NCBI GenBank assembly: GCA_036265935.1
Contig: DATAOB010000076.1
Location: 1-64,000, forward strand
Origin: JAFASC01 sp036265935
GTDB lineage: Bacteria; Pseudomonadota; Alphaproteobacteria; Rhizobiales; Beijerinckiaceae
Length of the DNA: 64,000 bases
Direction: 5' to 3'
Positions 60,458 to 64,000 of this stretch are shown piece after piece. Under the pieces are notes generated by a model. It saw only the letters and a program-made list of their open reading frames with translations. It was not told where the DNA came from and ran no database searches. Both the position numbers and the translations under genes were made by a program. Position 1 is the stretch's first letter; every line of letters starts with the position of its first letter.

Positions 60458-60635
60458 CTATAACTTTGGACGGTCATCCTCCTTGAGGAGGCGCGGCGCC
60501 TGATCGGGCTTCTTTTCGATCGGAACCAGCTGCACCACGGGACGGCCATTGCACGTCAAGATCACCTCGTCGCCAGTCGGCGCGATCGACGAGTTCGTCC
60601 AGTCTGCTTTCTGCCTCGGTGATCGAAATCTGCAT
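60458..60635 (-). pseudogene. Phd-type antitoxin with frameshift
   Basis: The ATG at 60635 reads MQISITEAESRLDELVDRA, the DNA-binding part of a Phd/YefM antitoxin. Near 60577 the frame shifts and continues TGDEVILTCNGRPVVQLVPI then EKKPDQAPRLLKEDDRPKL. The joined protein of about 58 residues matches the usual Phd start and beta-hairpin, but the toxin-neutralising tail is short. The length (178 bases) is one more than a multiple of three, so one base appears inserted. No toxin gene is next to it. Confidence 0.65.
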
Positions 60636-60650
60636 GAATAGAACTCAACC

Positions 60651-61220
60651 TCAATCTTTGGCCCGTTCCACGTAGGACCCGTCTTCCGTCATCACCACAA
60701 TGCGTGTGCCCGGCTGGATATGTGGCGGCACCATCGTGCGGGCGCCGTTCGACAACTTCGCCGGCTTGTAGGAGGAGGAAGCGGTCTGGCCCTTCATCGC
60801 CGGCTCGGTCTCGACCACCTCCAGCGTCACCCGCTGCGGCAGCTGGATGCCGACGGCGACGCCGTTGAACAGCGACAGCATGACTTCCATGTTTTCCTGC
60901 AGGTAGGTCGCCTGGTCGCCGATCACCTCTTTCGGCACGATCACCTGATCGTAATTCTCGGTGTTCATGAAGGTGTAGCCTTCACCGTCCTGGAACAGGT
61001 AGGTGAAGGGGCGATCCTCGACATAGGCGCGCTCGACCTGCTCCGTCGTCTTGTAGCGATCGGTGGTCTTCACCCCGTCGGAGAGGCGGCGCATGTCGAT
61101 CTGCGTCGTCGGGGTGCCCTTGCCCGGATGGAAGCTTTCGGCGGTGAGCACGACGTAGAGCTGGCCGTCGTCCCGCTCGATGATGTTTCCCTTGCGAATC
61201 GAACTGGCGATGACCTTCAC
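60651..61220 (-). CDS. efp: elongation factor P, 189 aa
   Basis: Relieves ribosome stalling at polyproline. Three domains are recognisable from MKVIASSIRKGNIIERDDGQ to MVPPHIQPGTRIVVMTEDGS. The modified residue is Lys34 in ESFHPGKGTPTTQI, the context recognised by the beta-lysine ligase EpmA. epmA is divergent next door, with epmB after it. Confidence 0.96.
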   Translation of the reverse strand: MKVIASSIRKGNIIERDDGQLYVVLTAESFHPGKGTPTTQIDMRRLSDGVKTTDRYKTTEQVERAYVEDRPFTYLFQDGEGYTFMNTENYDQVIVPKEVIGDQATYLQENMEVMLSLFNGVAVGIQLPQRVTLEVVETEPAMKGQTASSSYKPAKLSNGARTMVPPHIQPGTRIVVMTEDGSYVERAKD

Positions 61221-61312
61221 GTGAGATTTTCCTTCCGATTGCTGGGCGCGGCGAGCGGGTCTATGAACCGCCGCATGCGGAGAGACAAGAGGGCGGCGCG
61301 GTTTTGGCAGGG

Positions 61313-62365
61313 GTGACAGAAGCCTCGCCCTGGTGGGCCCCGCATGTCCACGCAGACCGCCGGCCTTTTCTGAAGGTACGCTCGCGCGTGCTTGCGGCGT
61401 GCCGGCAGTTCTTCGCGCGCGAGCACTTCACCGAGGTCGATGTGCCGGCGCTGCAGGTCTCGCCCGGCAACGAAGCGCATCTTTCCGCCTTTGCGACGCA
61501 GCTCATCGCCGCGGACGCGAGTCGAATGCCGCTCTATCTTGCCACCTCGCCGGAATTTGCGATGAAGAAGCTCATCGCCGCCGGCGAGACCCGGATTTTC
61601 ACGGCTTGCCATGCCTTCCGCAATGGCGAGCGCGGGCCGCTGCACCATCCCGAATTCACGCTGCTCGAATGGTATCGCGTCGGCGAGGGTTATTCGCGGC
61701 TGATCGAGGATTGCGCCGGACTTCTCTCCGAGGCGGCGATGGCGGCCGGGGTGGATACATTCGTCTACCGCGGACGCACCATGCACGCTTTCGCTGAGCC
61801 GGAGATCGTCAGCGTCGCCGATGCGTTCATGGAGCACGCGCTGATCGATCTGCCGGCGACCTTGAACGGTGCGGGACAACGCGATCGCGATTTGCTTGCC
61901 CGGGAGGCGGAGCGCCACGGCATCCGCATCACCGCGGACGACACCTGGTCCGACATTTTCAGCAAGGTCCTGAGCCAGGCGATTGAGCCGAAGCTCGGCC
62001 TTGGTCGGCCGACCATTCTCATCGACTATCCCGCCTCGGAAGCCGCTTGGGCCCGCCTAAAGGTGGACGATCCGCGCTTCGCCGAGCGCTTCGAGCTGTT
62101 TGCCTGCGGCATCGAGCTCGCCAACGCCTTCGGCGAGCTCACCGACCCCGCCGAGCAGCGACGGCGGTTCGAGACGCAGATCGCGACGCGCACTCGCCTC
62201 TACGGCGAGAGCTACCCGATCGACGAAGATTTCCTTGCCGCGCTGGCGGCGATGCCGCCGGCCTCAGGCATCGCGCTTGGGTTCGACCGGCTGGTCATGC
62301 TGGCCTCGCGCGCCGAGCGGATCGAGCAGGTTTTGTGGGCGCCGGTTGCCGGCGGCACGGCGTGA
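61313..62365 (+). CDS. epmA: EF-P-lysine lysyltransferase EpmA (GenX/PoxA), 350 aa
   Basis: Class II lysyl-tRNA-synthetase-like enzyme without the anticodon domain; attaches (R)-beta-lysine to EF-P Lys34. Motif 2 is FTACHAFRNGERGPLHHPEF followed by TLLEWYRVGEGYS; motif 3 is SGIALGFDRLVMLA. MPLYLATSPEFAMKKLIAAG is a further EpmA block. GTG at 61313 (MTEASPWWAPHVHADRR) is used; an in-frame TTG nine bases earlier is possible. The stop overlaps the epmB GTG by 4 bases. Confidence 0.94.
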   Translation: MTEASPWWAPHVHADRRPFLKVRSRVLAACRQFFAREHFTEVDVPALQVSPGNEAHLSAFATQLIAADASRMPLYLATSPEFAMKKLIAAGETRIFTACHAFRNGERGPLHHPEFTLLEWYRVGEGYSRLIEDCAGLLSEAAMAAGVDTFVYRGRTMHAFAEPEIVSVADAFMEHALIDLPATLNGAGQRDRDLLAREAERHGIRITADDTWSDIFSKVLSQAIEPKLGLGRPTILIDYPASEAAWARLKVDDPRFAERFELFACGIELANAFGELTDPAEQRRRFETQIATRTRLYGESYPIDEDFLAALAAMPPASGIALGFDRLVMLASRAERIEQVLWAPVAGGTA

Positions 62366-63411
62366 GCGAGGCTGACCGCACGCTCCGGCGCCCCACCGAC
62401 TTGGCCGCGGCCGGGCTGATTGGGGCCGTGCATATCGCCGAACTCGAGCTCGTCACCGCCCGCTATGCGCTCGCCTTGCCGCCAGCGCTCGCGCGGCTGA
62501 TCGATCCGGCCGATTCCGACGACCCGATCGCGCGGCAATTCGTGCCGGATACGCGCGAGCTCACGCACGCGCCCGGCGAGCTCGCCGACCCGATCGGCGA
62601 CGAAGCGCACAGCCCGGTCGAGGGGCTCGTCCACCGCTACCCCGACCGGGTGCTTCTGAAGCTTCTCGCGACTTGTCCGGTCTATTGCCGCTTCTGCTTC
62701 CGCCGCGAGACGGTCGGGCAGGGCGAAGGCGTGCTGTCGCCCGAAGCGCTCGATCGCGCCCTGGCCTATATCGCCGAACGTCCGGACATCTGGGAGGTGA
62801 TCCTCACCGGCGGCGATCCTTTGGCGCTCTCGCCGCGGCGGCTCGAGGGCGTGGCGCGCCGCCTTGCTGGCATCCCGCATGTCAAAATCCTGCGTGTGCA
62901 CACGCGCTTGCCAGTCGCGGCACCGGAGCGCATCGACGAGCCGCTCATCGCCGCACTGAAGGCGAGCGGCAAGATCGTTTACGTGGCGCTGCACGCCAAT
63001 GATCCGCGCGAACTCACTCCGGAAGCCCGCGCCGCCTGCGCCCGCCTGATCGACTCCAGCATTCCGATGCTCAGCCAGACCGTGCTCTTGCGCGGCGTCA
63101 ACGACAATGTCGAGACGCTCGCCGCGCTGATGCGCGCGTTCGTCGAGGCGCGGGTGAAGCCCTATTACCTCCACCATCCCGATCTTGCCCCGGGCACCGC
63201 GCATTTCCGTCTGTCGATCGAGGAGGGCCAAAAGCTCGTCGGCGCATTGCTCGGCCGCGTTTCCGGCCTTTGCCAACCGACCTACGTGCTCGACCTCCCC
63301 GGGGGCTTCGGCAAGACGCCGGTCGGTCCGAACCGCGTCCGGCGAGGCACAGCCGGCGGCCTCGAAATCGAAGACTGGCGCGGCAGCGTCCACACCTATC
63401 GTGCCCCTTAA
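62362..63411 (+). CDS. epmB: EF-P beta-lysylation protein EpmB (lysine 2,3-aminomutase-like), 349 aa
   Basis: Radical SAM and PLP enzyme turning (S)-lysine into (R)-beta-lysine for EF-P. The cluster motif is LATCPVYCRFCFRRETVG (CxxxCxxC). EVILTGGDPLALSPRRLEGV, VNDNVETLAALMRAFVEARV and KPYYLHHPDLAPGTAHFRLS are typical of the KamA/EpmB family. The PLP lysine lies in the C-terminal GGFGKTPVGPNRV. It lacks the extra C-terminal domain of catabolic lysine aminomutases. GTG start overlapping the epmA stop. Confidence 0.94.
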   Translation: MSEADRTLRRPTDLAAAGLIGAVHIAELELVTARYALALPPALARLIDPADSDDPIARQFVPDTRELTHAPGELADPIGDEAHSPVEGLVHRYPDRVLLKLLATCPVYCRFCFRRETVGQGEGVLSPEALDRALAYIAERPDIWEVILTGGDPLALSPRRLEGVARRLAGIPHVKILRVHTRLPVAAPERIDEPLIAALKASGKIVYVALHANDPRELTPEARAACARLIDSSIPMLSQTVLLRGVNDNVETLAALMRAFVEARVKPYYLHHPDLAPGTAHFRLSIEEGQKLVGALLGRVSGLCQPTYVLDLPGGFGKTPVGPNRVRRGTAGGLEIEDWRGSVHTYRAP

Positions 63412-63525
63412 GTCCTGGACGCCAAAAGAAAACCGGATTTTTCGGGCCAGCTTCGGCCTTACCAGGCCAATAGAGTTGCGTTTTTGCTCGCTCCGGCGGC
63501 CGGACGGATTGCTTGGACCCATTTC

Positions 63526-64000
63526 ATGCGATTTCCGCCCCGCAACGCTCTGCGGCTCCTACCCCTTCTTGCGATTTGCCTGTTCTGCCTCGCGGCGCTG
63601 GCGCAGACCGATTCGGCACCGCCGCCCGCTCCGCCGCTCACGCCCACGCATCGCGTCGATCAGGCGCGCGCCGCGCTCGATCAGCTTGAGAAGGAACTTT
63701 CGAACCGTACGGTCTCCGACGCGCAGCTCGCCGAACTCCGCGGAAAAATCGATCCGATCGAAACCAGCGCCAAGGAGGTCGATGCCGAGCTGACGCCGGT
63801 CCTCGCCGGCATCAAGGCGCGCCTCGACCAGCTCGGAGCGAAACCCGCCGACAATGCACCGCCGGAGAGCGCGCAGGTGACTGCCGAGCGCGCCGAGCAG
63901 CAGAAGCGGCTCGCCGACGTCGACGAGGTGCTGAAGCGCGCCCGTCTCATCGCCGTGCAGGCAGATCAGATAGCCGATCACATCGCCTCGCGCCGCCGCG
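63526..64000 (+). CDS. DUF3772-type mechanosensitive channel protein, 5' part only
   Basis: An N-terminal signal peptide (LRLLPLLAICLFCLAALAQT) is followed by a helical periplasmic domain: HRVDQARAALDQLEKELSNR, VSDAQLAELRGKIDPIETSA, LTPVLAGIKARLDQLG and RARLIAVQADQIADHIASRR. This matches the DUF3772 domain that precedes the MscS channel domain in many alphaproteobacterial proteins of 800 or more residues. The window ends before the membrane part, so the channel assignment rests on the N-terminal domain. Confidence 0.8.
   Translation, partial: MRFPPRNALRLLPLLAICLFCLAALAQTDSAPPPAPPLTPTHRVDQARAALDQLEKELSNRTVSDAQLAELRGKIDPIETSAKEVDAELTPVLAGIKARLDQLGAKPADNAPPESAQVTAERAEQQKRLADVDEVLKRARLIAVQADQIADHIASRRR

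Noticed and set aside
1..64000. rRNA, tRNA, CRISPR arrays, prophage and intact insertion sequences
   Set aside because: Looked for conserved rRNA/tRNA sequence, regularly spaced repeats, integrases and transposase motifs; none seen. A tRNA could be missed by eye.

Overview
The window is GC-rich (roughly 63-65 percent by eye) bacterial chromosome, densely coded on both strands, and almost certainly from an alphaproteobacterium of the order Hyphomicrobiales (Rhizobiales), near the Bradyrhizobium/Rhodopseudomonas/Xanthobacteraceae side. The reasons are gene neighbourhoods typical of that group: the hopanoid operon hpnC-hpnD-hpnE-shc facing hpnH, with hpnN and dxs next; cobS/cobT beside a J-domain gene and a BolA gene; mltA-smr; mutY/DciA-like/DsbA-like; uvrC-pgsA-moaD-moaE; aroKB with a CorC/HlyC gene; and efp-epmA-epmB. 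No rRNA, tRNA, CRISPR array, prophage or intact insertion sequence was seen.

Layout. 1-2345: fused F420 deazaflavin synthase gene fbiC, cut by the left edge. 2359-4615: a broken TAT-exported hydrolase gene and two small proteins. 4785-11239: a six-gene CoA-ester catabolic operon (two acyl-CoA dehydrogenases, an ADP-forming acyl-CoA ligase, an enoyl-CoA hydratase, a CMD-family protein and a metallo-hydrolase), facing an MDR dehydrogenase. 12481-13304: small genes. 13460-24968: hopanoid and isoprenoid block. 25128-28819: a DUF6134-like protein and a deacetylase/hydrolase/deacetylase triplet. 28902-33437: cobaltochelatase CobS, a DUF29 protein, CobT, a J-domain protein and BolA. 33594-38098: SDR, QueG, a GST with an internal stop, MltA and Smr. 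38121-40160: remnants of a brnTA module, adenosine kinase and a broken membrane protein. 40166-47221: FAD oxidase with a divergent LysR regulator, a truncated DUF2336 gene, MaoC, MutY, a DciA-like protein, a DsbA-like protein and a broken response regulator. 47314-50804: moaE, moaD, pgsA and uvrC. 50941-57295: a ParE fragment, a polyamine-type binding protein, acetamidase/MmcB, TauE, a SelW-like protein, a transglutaminase-like protein and a broken MFS gene. 57297-63411: CorC-like protein, AroKB, a broken Phd antitoxin and the complete EF-P beta-lysylation set. 63526 to the end: start of a DUF3772-type mechanosensitive channel gene.

How the genes work together. Dxs feeds isoprenoid precursors to HpnD/HpnC/HpnE (squalene), Shc cyclises squalene to a hopene, HpnH adds the adenosyl side chain and HpnN moves hopanoids to the outer membrane. 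EpmB makes beta-lysine, EpmA attaches it, and EF-P is the target. CobS and CobT are two of the three aerobic cobaltochelatase subunits. MoaD and MoaE form molybdopterin synthase.

The most striking whole-window pattern is gene decay limited to dispensable genes. I count about ten single-base frameshifts and one amber codon, all in accessory genes (hydrolase, GST, BrnA, small membrane protein, response regulator, MFS carrier, Phd), plus truncated BrnT, ParE and DUF2336 genes. More than 45 other genes read cleanly, with MltA and QueG lacking a convincing start codon as the only blemishes. No obviously new defence or biosynthetic system was found. The best candidates for unusual biology are the DUF29 gene coupled between cobS and cobT, the deacetylase-hydrolase-deacetylase triplet, and the F420 gene in a hopanoid-producing proteobacterium.
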